Of a stretch of DNA of 64,000 nt, positions 25,401 through 36,835 are shown in pieces. The stretch comes from Pleodorina starrii (lineage: Eukaryota > Chlorophyta > Chlorophyceae > Chlamydomonadales > Volvocaceae), in contig BRXU01000009.1 in assembly GCA_030267565.1 (NCBI GenBank), positions 285,501 to 349,500 of the forward strand, written 5' to 3'. The notes beneath the pieces were generated by a model. That model saw only the letters and a list, made by a program, of their open reading frames with translations, had not been told where the DNA came from and made no database searches. Position numbers and translations under genes: made by a program. Position 1 is the first letter of the stretch, and every line of letters begins with the position of its first letter.

Positions 25401-28400
25401 ACCGGGAGGGGAGGGGAGGGGAGCGGAGGGCGGAAACAGTTCGGCCGCGGTCCGCAGTGCAGTGTGCGGCCCCTGTGGACACGCTCCGGCGATCCCACGG
25501 GGCCCACAAGGGGCTTTCCTGGATACGGTATGCCGCCACTGCACCTTGTGTTTGTGGAGGAACTTTGAGGTACCGGTAGTTTGCGCTTGTTGTACCGGTA
25601 TCTATCTCACCAAAGGAGGCCCATGCATGGGTGGATGTCAGGGAAGGCAGGCCCCGCCGTATTCATGCATCCATGAGCTACTGCAGCGCTCTCGTTTACC
25701 TTCCGAGTCGGTGGCGCGCATCCTCAGCATGGCCGCCCCCTGCTGCAGCTCCCCCAGTGCGGCCTGCAGCTCCTGCTTGGCTTGCTGCACCGAGGCGAGG
25801 GAGCCCTCCAGCTCCATGCACCGGGCCCGAGAATCCTGCACACAGACACAGAACGCAGGGAAGCCAACTCAACCCAACTCAACAAATCCAGCAACCCAAG
25901 CCCACCCCACCCTCTCACCCCTCCACCCTCCCCGCACCCTCTCACCCCCACCCCTCCCACCTGGAGGTGCACTGTCAGCTCCTCCACTCGCTGTGTGGCG
26001 GTTCGCAGTGCGGCGTTGCAGCTGGCCAGCCGGGACTCAGCCTCCTGCGTGTGATGCCGGGGGGGGGCGCCGGGAAGAGCGGGCAGGGCTGTCAGCCACC
26101 TGAACTCGACCCTAAAGCGGCCGCCGAACCGAGGGGGGCGGGGAGCCCTGTACCGCATCCGTCCGCCGAGTCAAAGGACCGGCACCTCGCACGACACGCC
26201 TGCCCGCCCGCCGGCATCCAACCGGCCAACCAGCCAGCCTGTCAAAGGCGCGTCATCCAGCCTCAGTCAAGGGCTGCCAAGGCCCCCCACAGCCCCCCCC
26301 CCCCGCAGTCCCCCCCCCGCACGCACCGCGTTGGTCTGCCGGAGTGCGTTCATGGCCTGGTCCGTCTCCGCCGTCAGCGCCACCTCGCGCTTCTCCGACG
26401 ACATGTACATGTTGCGAGTCTGCGGGCCGCCGCAGAGATCCAGATCCGGATCCGGACGTCAGCAGAGGCAGCACAAGGAGGCTGGAGCTGGAGCTGGGGG
26501 CTACTCAAGCACTCTCAAGAAGCAGGGTGGCGGCGGGAAGCGGAAGCAACGCCCCCATCGCCCCCATTCCCGCTGCGTGGCATCATCGTTTACCCGCTGC
26601 CCCATCGCACCGCTGACCACGGGCCCCGGTGCGCCCTGCAACCCAACGCAACGCCTGACGCAGCGCACCTGATTGACGAGCTCCTTGACCCGCTGCACCA
26701 CCGCCGCCGCGTCCGCTTCCGCCACCTCCCGCTGGCTCAGCAGCCGGTCCGCTACGGCCGCGTACTCGCTGGCCACAGCGCTGAAACCCGACAGCAGCGC
26801 CTCCGAGTAGCCAAAGGCCGCAGCCAGCGCCTGCAGCGGCAGCGGCGGCCCCAGAGGGCAGATCCAAGAATCGTGCCATACACAAGAATCGTGCCATACA
26901 CTTCTGACACACAGCTCCAGGGAGTGTGAGCAACACACGGGGGCACTGAAGGCGCAGTTTTTCTGGCAACGCAGGACCAGCGACCCACCCAGAACGCAGG
27001 ACCAGCTGGGAACGCAGGTCCACCCAACCAACCGCGCGGGGGCAGCACCGGGCATGTTTCTTGATGTACCCTGACGGGTGACGGCCCCAGCCGTCTGTCA
27101 GGGCGGCTCACGGCATCAGCGCACCAACCCGCAGCCCCCCCCCGCCCACCTGCGGCCCCAACGCCTGGTGGACGGAGGCCATGGAGGCGCGCAGGGCGGC
27201 GTACAGGCCCTCCGTGCGCTGCAGCCGCGACTGTGCGCCGCTCAGCTCCGACCGCAGAGCCGCCAGCTGCGTCTCCTCCATCTCCTGCAATATCAACGGA
27301 CCACCCGAAAGACAAGCCCCGCAACCGCTTGGCGACCACGTGGCCACGGAACGCAAAACACAGAGACGCAGGTTTCCAGACGAACGCACGTTACTGTCCC
27401 CCCCAAAACGGCTACAGAGCCGCGCGCTGGGCCCTGGGGGAGAGCAAAGACGCACACTCCCGCATCCGTCACATCCCACCGACCCCACACGCCCCGATTG
27501 GGGTCCTCCGCGCTCAAACATACATACATACATCAGGCGCGCCGTGCATGCCACAGCCCCTGCGGTAACCCTAATCGCGGTGCCCTCTTTTGAGAGTCTT
27601 TTCGCTCGCTCAGCCCTGCCTACCCTGTCAGCCCCACCTGCACGTGCTTGAGCAGCTGCTTGTCCCTGGCTGCCAGCTTGGCATTGAGCAGCTGCAGCTC
27701 GTTGCGCATCGCACTCACTTGCTCAGCAGCCGCCTGCGCCACCCCGAGGCACCAGGCCCCCCCGCGTCACATACGACGGGCACAGACACGACAGGCAACC
27801 GCGAATACTGAAAGGGGGCGCTCCTTCTTTCAGAACACGTGGTGGCGGAGAGGCGTGTGCGTTGCCCCGTTTGTGGTCGTGGACAGGGAAGGTCGCGGCC
27901 ATACGCACGTGGCCTGTTGGCGGCGTGCCACAGCCGTGCACTGACGAAAGCCGCCGACCACGACCACGACCGCGCAGCTTTACTGTACAACACTCGACTC
28001 GCCACCGGCCAACCTCACTCACCTCCAGCCGCATCTCCTGCTGCTGCCGCGCGCTCTCCGACGAGCCCAGCTTCTCCATCAGAGCCTGCTCCTGCCGCTG
28101 AGCGTCCCTCAACTGCTTGTGGAGAACGGACCCGTGCTCCTGCAGCACACACGCACACACACGCAGAGACCCGCAGTCCTTATAGCACACGCGGCCGGAT
28201 CTTCAGTCTTTACGCTAACGTCGCGTCGCAGCGCCGGAGGCGTGCGTGCTTCAGAAATGAGGCCAACCCGAGGCTGGCCACTGAGCTTTATAACCCTCCC
28301 ATATCCCGTCCACTGTGTGCCCCTCCACCCTCTTCCCTCGCCGCCCCAACCCTACGAAGCGGACGCAGCGACCCACTTCACGGGCACCCTTATCCTGCCT

Positions 28401-31282
28401 CGCCGCGAGCACAAGGTCCTGCTGCGATTTCGCTTCTCTACGGGACGCCCCACAGGCGCTTCCTAGAGGTGCCCCACAGTGAGGCAGCGCGCCGCGGCCT
28501 GACTCCACAACTGCGGCCCCCACGAGCGGCCTTTAGGAGTGCCCCCCTCGCCTAGCAGCGGCTGCTGCTGCTGCTGCCCGACCGTACCTTTTCCTGCAGC
28601 AGCTGCTTCTCCAGCCCCGCCCGCTCCGCCTCCAGCGCCGACACGCGGCTCGACAGCTCGCGCGCCGCGCCCGCCGCCTGCTCCGCCGCCTCCGCCGCAC
28701 GGCGCCGCTCCAGCTCCAGAGACTGCACAGGCAGGCAGGCAGGCAGGCGGCATTGCGAGGTGGGGCCCATCCACAGGTATCATACAGATACTCCTTACAA
28801 GCACAGCACGCGGCGAAACAGCGTACTGTTCAGCGTATGGTCTCATGCCAAGGCAAGCCAGGGCTTTGGGGCGTCTGGAAACATAGCCCGAGGTCTCCCC
28901 TGAGGTCACAAACCGGTGCCCCGTTGTCACCGTACCCGATTGGACGACGCCAGCATCTCCTTGGTCGCCGTCTCCGCGGCTCGAGCTGCCGCCTCCGCCT
29001 CCGTGGCGGCCCGCAGCCTCTGCAGGTCCCCCTGCACGCACGCACCGGCAAACACAGCGGGCGGCTGTCACCCGCCCGGGCCTCACCACCACACTGTGAG
29101 GAAGCTATGAGGGAGCAGCCGCGGCGCGGTGTTGCTGCAGGCCAGGGCATTTCCCAACCACCCTCACACGCGCAGCGCCCAATCCAATGCACGGAGGTGG
29201 CCGGCCGAGCTCCCCGACCAGTCCCATCCATTACCCATCCGGCTGTTATCACACTCGCCCCCCCCACACTCAGGCCGCACTCAGCCTCAAGTACCTGGAG
29301 CTGTTGCTGCAGCTGCCCACACAGCTGCCGCTCCGCCGCCAGGCTCGACTCGAGCGCGGATGCGCGGCTCTGCAAGGCCAAGCCAGGGAGTCACGTCAGC
29401 GCGAAAAGGAAGGCCCACAAACAGTTGGGAGGCTGCGCTGCTGTTGCAGGTGGGGTGGTGGGTGCTTCGTGCGTACTTGGGCGCATGGCCCCCAAGTACG
29501 CATGTAAGCATGACCGAGTACGTCCGGGAACGCTCATACGCTCCTGCGCGCATCTCAGACCTCATCCACACCGCCCCGTCGCTGCGGCCCCATCGCTGCG
29601 GCCCCATCTTTCTTGTACCGTATTGCCTCTATCTTCAACAACCCACCTGCAGCCGCTCGGCCTCCACCGCGTGTCGTCGCTCCGCCTGCGACAGCGCCTC
29701 CTCGGCAGCCCGGCAGCGCGCTTCCAGGGCGGTGCGCTGCGTCGGGGAGCATCATCGGGGTTCCGCCATGACAGGCCAATTTAAGCAACCGGGACTTGTG
29801 AGAGCATGCGCCTCGAGCAGCTGTATGCGCGCAGCTGTGTTCACAGCTTCACACACACAGCCACGCTGACCCGACGGGCCCCCTCCATTGACCCCCGGCC
29901 GCACTACTACCGGTATTACGACGGCGTCGACCTTGCCCTCCCCGACCGCCGCGGCTGCCTCGCTGCAGTCCCAAATCCCGGCCGCAGAATCCCGGACAGA
30001 GGCGAAGCCCGCGTTCAACCCGTCTAAATATCCCAATATCCCCTGGCCTGATGCGCACAAGAGGGAGAGGGAGTGCACACTCACCTCCACAGTGAAAGCC
30101 GCCTGCGTGTGGTGCATGCCATGCACATAGCCGCTGATGCCAACGCCCCCGGGGCCGACCCCGGCGCCCAGACGCCCAGACGCGCCCCCGCTAACCGCGC
30201 TGATCGGCGTCGGCATGGCGTGCTGGTGCAGCATCGCCGATACGTCCGCCATGGCGCCGACGCTGGGCTGGAAGGCGTCTGCCCGGGCCGACGCGGGCGC
30301 CGCTGAGCCGCTGAGCATCGCCGCGGACGCGGACATGGTGGAGTAGCGCAGCGGGTTGTTGTGCGGTGCCGCCGCCGCTGCCGCCGCCGCCGCGGCACCG
30401 GACCCAAAACCGCCGAAGCTGGGCTCCCGAGGGGTTGCGCCGGCCCGCGGCGCGGCGGCCCCCACGGACAGGGAGGAAGGCATGCCGATGAGGTCGGCGG
30501 CGCTCTGCCGGGCGGCCGCGAGGGCGCCGCCTGCGCTGTGGGCCGCCGTGTGGAGGTGCAGGGGGGCTGCCCTGACCGCCGCCGCGGCGGCGGAGATGGC
30601 GGCCGCGACGGACGACGTGCCGCCGCCGGCTGCGTTTGCCGCTTTGATGCTCGCGCGGGCCCGCTCGAGCTCCAGGTCCAGGAGGGTTGAGTCAATGCTG
30701 GCTGTGACGTCGACCTCGCCGGCGTTGGCCGGGGGCCCGGGGGCCGGGGCTCCGGCCCCGCCGCTGCTGACGGTGCTGGGGGCGCCGGTCGCGGTGGCGC
30801 TGTCCTTCGAGGCCCAGTCCCGGATGCGCTGCCATTTGTGGCGCGGGTCGATGATGCTTAATGTGGGGTAGTAGGTGAGGGGCCCCTCCTGCGCGGGCGC
30901 CTGAACGTCCTGCTCGAAGACCGCGTGCTGAGGCACTGGCTGGATGGCGATGTCAGCGCCCGTTATGACGACGGCCTGCCGTGGAGAGCTGGCTGTGCCC
31001 TGGCCGCCCTGGCTGACACCAGGGCTCCCCACTGCAGCAGGGCGATGGGCAGTCGCGCACGACGGAGAGTTTGTTACCGTAATCAGCAGGTGTGTTGAAG
31101 GTGTTAGTGGTGTGCGCACCTCATCTGTCGCTACCCACCATGCCTTTCAACCCTGGTCCGCTATAGTCCCCAAGCCAACACGGCTAAGCTATCTTACCTA
31201 GATAGCGACCGGTTGGATCCGGTGTGAACACGTTGGGGTACGCGGGGATGTTGGAGTTGTGCGCTGTCCATGGCGTCCCCAT
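541..31282 (-). CDS. Giant coiled-coil protein, 78 exons, about 3,426 aa
   Basis: I do not recognise a family. The assembled frame begins MGTPWTAHNSNIPAYP and ends GSNTGR followed by TGA at 543-541. Residues 1-344 form a head rich in Ala, Gly and Pro, with one distinctive stretch (YYPTLSIIDPRHKWQRIRDW). Residues about 345-3335 are almost entirely heptad-like helix rich in Glu, Ala, Arg, Leu and Gln, with few prolines outside short Gly/Ser linkers (in exons 20, 47, 66, 67 and 73). The last ~87 residues are Gly/Ser/Gln-rich and include HIHVHMH. No catalytic motif, signal peptide or membrane segment is visible. Such a protein is usually a scaffold or tether (basal body, Golgi or nuclear periphery); that role is inference only. 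All 77 introns keep frame: 64 are phase 0, and three have GC donors. The ATG was chosen because it opens the frame that splices into exon 2; TGTAA follows the stop by about 155 nt. Confidence 0.85.
10920..10998. repeat. CA/CG-rich dinucleotide array
   Basis: (CA)n with regularly placed CG steps (ACACACGCAC...) sits in the intron just downstream of exon 49 of the coiled-coil gene. It is alternating purine-pyrimidine, as in the large satellite. Confidence 0.85.
12853..12996. repeat. 16/17-bp minisatellite in an intron of the coiled-coil gene
   Basis: Units AGTTTCCCCAGTATCCC and a 16-bp form lacking one A alternate about eight times. The array lies between exon 45 (starts 13201) and exon 46 (starts 12685). 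Confidence 0.9.
13714..13763 (+). repeat. Dispersed 50-bp repeat, copy A
   Basis: It begins GGTAAAAAGAAGATACCGCA and ends GTTAGCGAACGGA. It is identical over 50 bp to the copy at 39916-39965 in another gene. It sits in an intron of the coiled-coil gene, antisense to that gene. Confidence 0.9.
16000..16134. repeat. 63-bp tandem duplication over an exon boundary
   Basis: Two copies of a unit starting near GGGTCCTGGTCTGAGGGGCG lie side by side, with the second slightly diverged (GTTTCGTATATACACAACC in place of GTACACACCC). Each contains the acceptor and first codons of exon 38 of the minus-strand coiled-coil gene, at 16008 and 16071. Confidence 0.9.
17610..17664. repeat. CAGT tetranucleotide run
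   Basis: About 13-14 uninterrupted AGTC units lie in the intron between exons 34 and 35 of the coiled-coil gene. A shorter run of the same motif lies at 36006-36035. Confidence 0.9.
19276..19344 (+). repeat. Dispersed repeat, diverged copy B
   Basis: It begins GGATAAAGAAGAAGACACCG and continues through GGCGTTAGCGAACGGACCC to TGAACCCAG. It matches copy A/D with a few substitutions and a small insertion. It shares the extra downstream ACCCTGAACCCAG with the copy at 39916. It lies in an intron of the coiled-coil gene. Confidence 0.8.
21401..21482. repeat. 11-bp minisatellite CTGCCTGCCCC
   Basis: About seven units lie in the intron between exons 23 and 24 of the coiled-coil gene. Confidence 0.8.
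22120..22143 (-). repeat. Dispersed repeat, truncated inverted copy C
   Basis: The reverse complement reads GGTAAAAAGAAGATATCGCA followed by GCGG, matching the first ~24 bp of the dispersed repeat with one mismatch. The remainder of the element is absent. It lies in an intron of the coiled-coil gene. Confidence 0.6.
22719..31282 (-). other. Exon map of the coiled-coil gene, exons 1-20
   Basis: Minus-strand coordinates, 5' to 3': e1 31282-31198; e2 31031-30085; e3 29736-29647; e4 29369-29295; e5 29031-28936; e6 28722-28588; e7 28139-28023; e8 27733-27638; e9 27284-27150; e10 26830-26669; e11 26419-26327; e12 26044-25961; e13 25835-25700; e14 25376-25273; e15 24952-24845; e16 24630-24571; e17 24306-24229; e18 23938-23888; e19 23576-23391; e20 22991-22719. 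Intron phases are 0 except after e1 and e13 (phase 1). Exon 2 (947 nt) encodes most of the N-terminal head. From exon 3 onward every exon encodes a helical block. Exon 19 ends in CAG followed by GCGAGT, a GC donor; the only in-frame way to reach exon 20 that I found uses it. Exon lengths agree with codon counts throughout. Confidence 0.8.
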
Positions 31283-31609
31283 GTTCGCAGCTACACCCCT
31301 TCCACGCTGCGACTCGCAGAACCTCAGGCCTCCAGCATCAACATGCTGTTAGAACTAAGTTCATTGCGGTTGACAGCTCAAGACCGAAGGTTCAGCGGCG
31401 ACAGAATGTAGTTCCGCCCAGGTTGACCGCTGACTGTCATGAGAGCAGCTTGAAACGGCAATGGCAATGTAGCATTATAAGGAGCACTTGTATTATATTT
31501 TGGTTGAGATTAGCGTTGAGGTCTTGGCCCATGCGTGAATCCTGATGCAGCTGTCGGTCCGCGCTGCCGTATAAGAAATTAACCCCCATCTGCTGAAAAC
31601 TGGTTCACA
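31283..31609. promoter_or_regulatory. Shared intergenic region between two divergent genes
   Basis: The 327 bp between the start codons of the minus-strand coiled-coil gene and the plus-strand dioxygenase gene must hold both 5' UTRs and at least the core promoters. The composition is distinctly more AT-rich than either gene. A TATA-like ATTATAA lies at about 31474-31480, roughly 130 bp upstream of the dioxygenase ATG; it reads TTATAAT on the other strand. No start site can be proved from sequence. Confidence 0.5.
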
Positions 31610-34600
31610 ATGTCACTTACATCACAACGTTTGTTCACATTACATAACAGCTCATTGGACACACTCAAAATGCTGCTTTCCCACCAATATGCCGGAACCC
31701 TTGTCAAAGGCCGGGCTCTGTGCCAAAAAGCATGTCCCATAAGGCATCGTGTCTCCATCCAGCGGGCGTTCATTGAGGAAAAGGCGTCTGGGGGACACGG
31801 CGGGATGTCACCAGAAATGCAGAACCCCATGGAGGGAGCGCGCCAGCTCGTCACGGTCAATTTCAATGACCTAGCAGCGGGAAAAGACCTTATAGCTGAC
31901 ATAAAAAAGGTGCCTCGTTCCGCTCGCGCTCCCCGAGTCCTTTCCAACTGCATGGACGTGAACCCCGTCTTCCCGCCTGTACCGTTCAGGCATACGGTTC
32001 GGATGGCCTGGGCGTGCTGGTAATCTCAAACGTCCCGCAGTACAGCCACCTTCGCCAGAGGCTCTTGCCGCTCGCGGAGGTGTTTGCGGTGAGTTGTGCC
32101 GTGCGTACGCGCTGCCGTTGGGACGTGCCGGAGTTCGGCAGCCCAGGTGGTGGTGAGACAGTCGGTCCCCACTCCCCAGCACAAAAACCACTCGAAGACC
32201 GCCTTGCAACTCGACGACCCATATCCCAATTCAACCGCTACCGCTACCTTCAACACGCACCGACACCCACTGCACAAACACGGCAAACCGGCTCCTGCTT
32301 CCTCCACCTGATTTAAAAAATCCCGTCTGCCTTGTTGTCCGCAGTCCTTGCCAGACGCCGTCAAGGACAAGTACGTGGACGCGGTCAGCTCCTACAGCTT
32401 CGGCTGGAGCCACGGCAAGGAGTCCATGGCGTCCGGGGTCCCTGACACGCTCAAGGGCTCCTTCTACGCCAACCCACTCCTCGACGACCAGCTCAGCCCC
32501 GGCAGCGGCGACGCGGTGCGGCCCTCCTTCCACGCCGCCCTCCAGCAGCAGAACGGCGCCGCTGCCTCGTCCTCGGCGGGGGCGGCGGCGGCAGCCGAGG
32601 GCCGCCAGCGGAGCCAAGCGGAGCCCAGCGGCGCGCGCAGCGAGGCGGAGGTTTCGGAGCTGCGGCGCCGCTACCCGAGCTACTTCCGCCGCAACCTGTG
32701 GCCGCGGGATGAGGTTCCGGAGCTGGAGGTGGCGTTCAAGGAGCTGGGGCGGCTGGTGTGCGCAGTGGGCTGCTTGCTCATGGACGCGTGCGATGGGTGC
32801 GTGAGCGACTGCTGGGGCTGGGGCTCTGGGGCCTGTTTGTTTGTTTGGGGCTGTTGTTGATCGTGTTCGTATAAGGATCCACCAACCTAATCAGCCGCCC
32901 ATCTGAGGCCCCTCCGGGCGGGTATCGGAAGGACGTGGTCACAGACAAGCTGTGCTTCAAGGGGTGGCTCTGTGCGTGGATGGGGGAGGGACTGATGAGT
33001 CCGCCAGGGGCGGGCGAGCTTTGTGTCTTGGTTTTGTGGAAAGGCCGCTGAGCTGGTGCTGGCCGGTGGCCTCCCGCCCGCCCGGCCGGTACCCTCTCGT
33101 GTCGTGTTGTGTCGTGTCGCCCCGCAGGTATGTATCGACGCAATTGGGGACGCCACCCGGTCAGCTAGCCGGCGTGCTGCACCGCAGCCGCAACCCCAAG
33201 GTAAGCGGGCGCGGTGACTGGGGACTGGGGGAAGGGATGTGCACTTTGTCGGGGGAGGGGGAGGAGCGTCTCTACAGATCTGGCAGAACGGCGAAAATGC
33301 GAAACGGGCACTTGATGAGCACTTCATCGTCTTGCCTCTGCGCATTGCGTTGTCGCATTCCATTGCGATTGACACCCCTTTTTTATGACTTTGTAAGACT
33401 CTCGGGTCGACCTTTGTTGGACAGACCATGACACTCGTGGATTCGGCCTTCTGACCCGCGGGTCGCCCCTCCCCCCCGGGATCGCCCGCTGCCTTTCGCC
33501 CTGTCAGGCGCGTCTCCTGCACTACTTCCCCCCGTCAGAGTCGGCCGTGCAGTCGGGGTTGAAGGGCGCGACCGGCGACGATCAGGAGCACGAGCAGGCC
33601 TGGTGCGGACTGCACACGGACCACGGGAGCCTCACAGGTGGGGACCGGAGCCGGAGTCGGAGGGCCCCCTTCACTTCAAGGGCCCCTGCGCTGCTTTGCT
33701 TGGCGTGGTCGCATAGCCTTTACCTTACCTTGATCGCGCTTCTGCTCCTGCGGGGTCTCGCGTTGGGTTGGATTCCAGGCTGGCATGTCCGTGACGCTGC
33801 CTTCGCCGCCCCCGGCCCCGGCTCCGCCGCCGCCCCGTTGATCGATCGGTCCGCAGGCCTGACTGCGGCCATGTACCTGGACGAGCAGGGCCGGGAGGTG
33901 CCCTCACCCGACCCCCAGGCGGGCCTCTACATCCGCGACCGCAGCGGCAGCTTCATCCGCGCCACCATCCCGCCCGACTGCATAGCCTTCCAGGTGGGGG
34001 CGGGGGGGGGGGGTAATAAGAACGGCCCGGGGCGAGGGAACGCATCGCAGTTACCTGGGATATTACCTGAGGATTACCTGATATCTCCAGCAGAAGTAAA
34101 ACGAGCGCGCGGCCGCGTCGCCGCCGACCAACCCCAGACAGACCAGCACACGACAGCACGACACCAACACAGACAAACAGCCCGGACATCACAAAAAGAA
34201 CGATGGATTACTCACCTGCGCTCAGTGGAGGAAAGGAATCAGAAAGAAGCGAAGGAAAGGGCGTGAGTAACGGCAATGGGCAACGGCAATGTCAGCGAAG
34301 CAAGGAGCGAGCAGGCAGGCAAGCAAGGCAAGACACACGGAAACCCACGAACGAGCTGGGGCGGCGACGCGGCGCAAAAGAGGGCGGGGTGGGAGAGCGG
34401 GGCACAGAAGAAAGGGATACGGAAGGGCAAAATGTACGAGGCAGGGCAGGGCGGCGAAAGGCAGACAAGAAAGGGCAAAGGGAAAGAGAACGGCAAGGAG
34501 AACGGCAAAGGGACAGCGACTGGATGCGGGGAGAGGGGGCATGAGGGCATGGGCGAGGTCGAAGAGAGGGGAAGAACGACGGCAGGATGGAAGGGGCGGA

Positions 34601-35673
34601 GGCGATGCGATGCCGGCTGGCGAAGGTGGAATGGGGCGAAGATAGGAGAAGTGCAAGGGAGCAGGGCGGGTCGGGAGAAGGGAAACCAGACGGGAAGATG
34701 CAATGGGGTGGGGGAGGAGGAGGGGATGCAGACCGGGGGCAGGCCAACGGGTTGGCTCCCCACCGCACCGGCTGCGCGAGGTACCCACATGCATGAGGGG
34801 TACCCCGCGATGGCAATATGGCAGGGATGATGCCGGGCAAAAAGGGGATCGGGGGCGGGGGCCTGCCTTCCGGGGCCCAAACACCGCCAGCAGCAGCAGC
34901 AGCAGCAGGATGGGGGCGCAGTTCGGGAGGTGAAGCAGTTCGAAGGTGTGTCCCGTGGTTCTGCGAGTCCCAACGTCCCAAAACGGAGCGACGAGAGCTG
35001 CGGAACGTGGCGACAATTTGGCACCCAAGAATGAAGCCCTCTCTCTCCTCTCCCGGTGCAGGTTGGGGAGGCGCTGCAGGTGCAGTCCGGTGGACTGCTC
35101 ATGGCGACGCCCCACTACGTGCGTGCACCGCGAGCCCAGCTAGCCCGGGGCATCAGCCGCAACACCTTCGCGGTGTTCATGCAGCCGGACGTCATGGAGC
35201 CCATCAACTGCCCGCCAGGTGGGTGGGTGGCTGAGGAGGGCTAGTCGGATAGCTGGGGCCAGTTGGTGCGGGCTGAGCTGCGTGAGGGTGCTGAGGAGGG
35301 CTTAGGGGCCGCACCGCATGCGACTCTCTTGGCGCTTGTTGGCGCAAGTGGGTTGAGGTGGACGTTCAGGATGGGGACCTCGGGCTGGCTCCGGGGTGGC
35401 TTCGGTGGCTCTGGCGGGCTGACTGACGTATATTAAGGTAGCGGGTATGGCAACGTGCCCGAAGGGAACTGTCCCCCACGCTGCTGCTGTGTGCCATTGA
35501 GGTGTCCTGCACGTCGACGGGGCCTGCACACTTGTTGGCTGGCTGGCTGGTTGGCTGCAGGTGTCGAGCCGCAGCGGGTGGCGGTGGGGCAGTGGAGGCC
35601 GGGGCACACGTTTGGGGAGTTTGCGGAGGCGACGTTTGACAAGTACTACTCCTCCTCCTCTGTGCCGCAATGA
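31610..35673 (+). CDS. 2-oxoglutarate/Fe(II)-dependent dioxygenase, 486 aa, 8 exons
   Basis: A predicted non-heme iron oxygenase of the isopenicillin-N-synthase-like superfamily; the substrate is unknown. Exons: 31610-31909, 31990-32088, 32345-32796, 33128-33200, 33508-33637, 33857-33993, 35062-35218, 35561-35673. All junctions are GT-AG and in frame; the total is 1,461 nt. The iron-binding set is visible: HxD as His344/Asp346 (GLHTDHGSLTG) and distal His415 (LLMATPHYVR). The 2-oxoglutarate-binding R-x-T is Arg430/Thr432 (SRNTFAVFMQP). The N-terminal conserved block YGSDGLGVLVISNVPQYSHL and the SFGWSHGKESM segment match the plant and algal branch of the superfamily. Residues ~180-230 are a low-complexity Ala/Ser/Gln insertion. 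The first ~60 residues are Ser/Leu/Arg/His-rich and could be an organellar transit peptide (weak inference). Intron 6 is unusually long (1,068 bp). The enzyme looks intact. Confidence 0.9.
33994..35061 (+). other. Long purine-rich intron 6 of the dioxygenase gene
   Basis: This intron starts GTGGGGGC after CAG and ends CCGGTGCAG before GTTGGGGAG. About 34190-34740 is strongly purine-biased on the sense strand, with runs of GGAGAGGGG, GAAAGGG and similar. It has no coding signature; the long antisense ORFs here are Pro/Ser-rich shadows of that bias. Confidence 0.7.
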
Positions 35674-36631
35674 AGGTGAGCGCTGGGTTTACGTACGGGA
35701 CACGAGGCCGAGTGGCCCCCTCTCTTTCGGCGATGCGGGCCTTGCCGACAGGTTGTGGCGGCCGCACGCCAGTGTGTGGATTGCCGGGCCCGGTGTGTGG
35801 ATTGCCGGCCTGTTTGCAGCGCGGTCGGGTAGGGGTTGGGGTTGTCTCCAAAGGGGCCGCAGCATCGCATCGCATCGCCCGCATTTGTGTACCCCCAAGT
35901 GCCAAGTGGGGGGTGCGCTGCCGGCCCTGACGCTGTCCTTCGCAGCCACGGACTCACGGATACACGGATGTGCCCCGCGCGCGCTTGTGGCTTGTGTCTG
36001 GTGCCTGTCAGTCAGTCAGTCAGTCAGTCAGTCGGTCGGTCCCGCAGAGAGGCCTCCCCTCCCTGGACCACATGCGAGGACCACACACGGCCGCCCCAGA
36101 CATGGCGCCACGGTGTCCACCTGTTCCAGTTTCAGGGGACGCGAGGAACGGAACGCGGATTCCTATACTTTTTACGTTTTTGGTGGCAGGTGGTCCTTCG
36201 TCCTTCGGGTGGTCCTCCCGCGTGCGAGGGCCGCGTGCGCCATCCCCCGCACATCCCCAGGCGGACAAGGGGTCAGTTGGATGTACATTATTGGGCGTCA
36301 CGGACGCTGGTTGGTTGGCCTTGGAATAAAGAGGGCGGCGAGACGAGGATGGCGCGAACCCCCAGGCGCCAGGCAGCGGCTTAGTTTCTAGGGTTGGTGT
36401 GTGGCGGTTTGGAGACAATTGGGGTATATTGGGGGCATAACGTGCATTGATGGGAGGTGTGGTTGCGGACAGCGTGGGTTGTACAGTTGATAAAGCGGCA
36501 CGGCAATATTGGCGCACGGCAATATTGGCGGTCCCGTATCTGCCGGGCCCCGACATTCAGTTTTGGATACTGTGCATTGCACTGGTGCGGGTTTCTGCTT
36601 AGGGTTAGAGTTCAAACTACAACCAGGAACC
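35674..36631 (+). other. Probable 3' UTR of the dioxygenase gene
   Basis: The stretch runs from the TGA stop of the dioxygenase to the first TGTAA (36632-36636). It contains a CAGT tetranucleotide run near 36006-36035 and no convincing coding exon. Its length, about 960 nt, is long but within the range seen in volvocine genes. Confidence 0.45.
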
Positions 36632-36636
36632 TGTAA
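36632..36636 (+). terminator. Probable poly(A) signal of the dioxygenase gene
   Basis: TGTAA in sense orientation, within cctgtaactaacc. It is the first perfect match I noticed downstream of the dioxygenase stop codon. Confidence 0.45.
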
Positions 36637-36835
36637 CTAACCAGTTCAACCACCGCGTCACAGGCACATTGCCCTCCGGATGATCGTAAATTCCCGCACA
36701 CGTAAAATGCCACACTCAAATGCCGCACTTTTGGAGCAAGGCCACGCAAGGCCCATCGCCGAAGTTGCGGCTCATCCAGGTCCAGCCTCACAGTTCTCAC
36801 ACTTGCGGTTGCGACAGCCTCTGGACTGACCCATG

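Noticed and set aside
34222..35115. Antisense ~300-aa Pro/Leu/Cys-rich ORFs opposite dioxygenase intron 6
   Set aside because: Produced by the purine skew of the sense strand; no splice structure, conserved motif or plausible start context.
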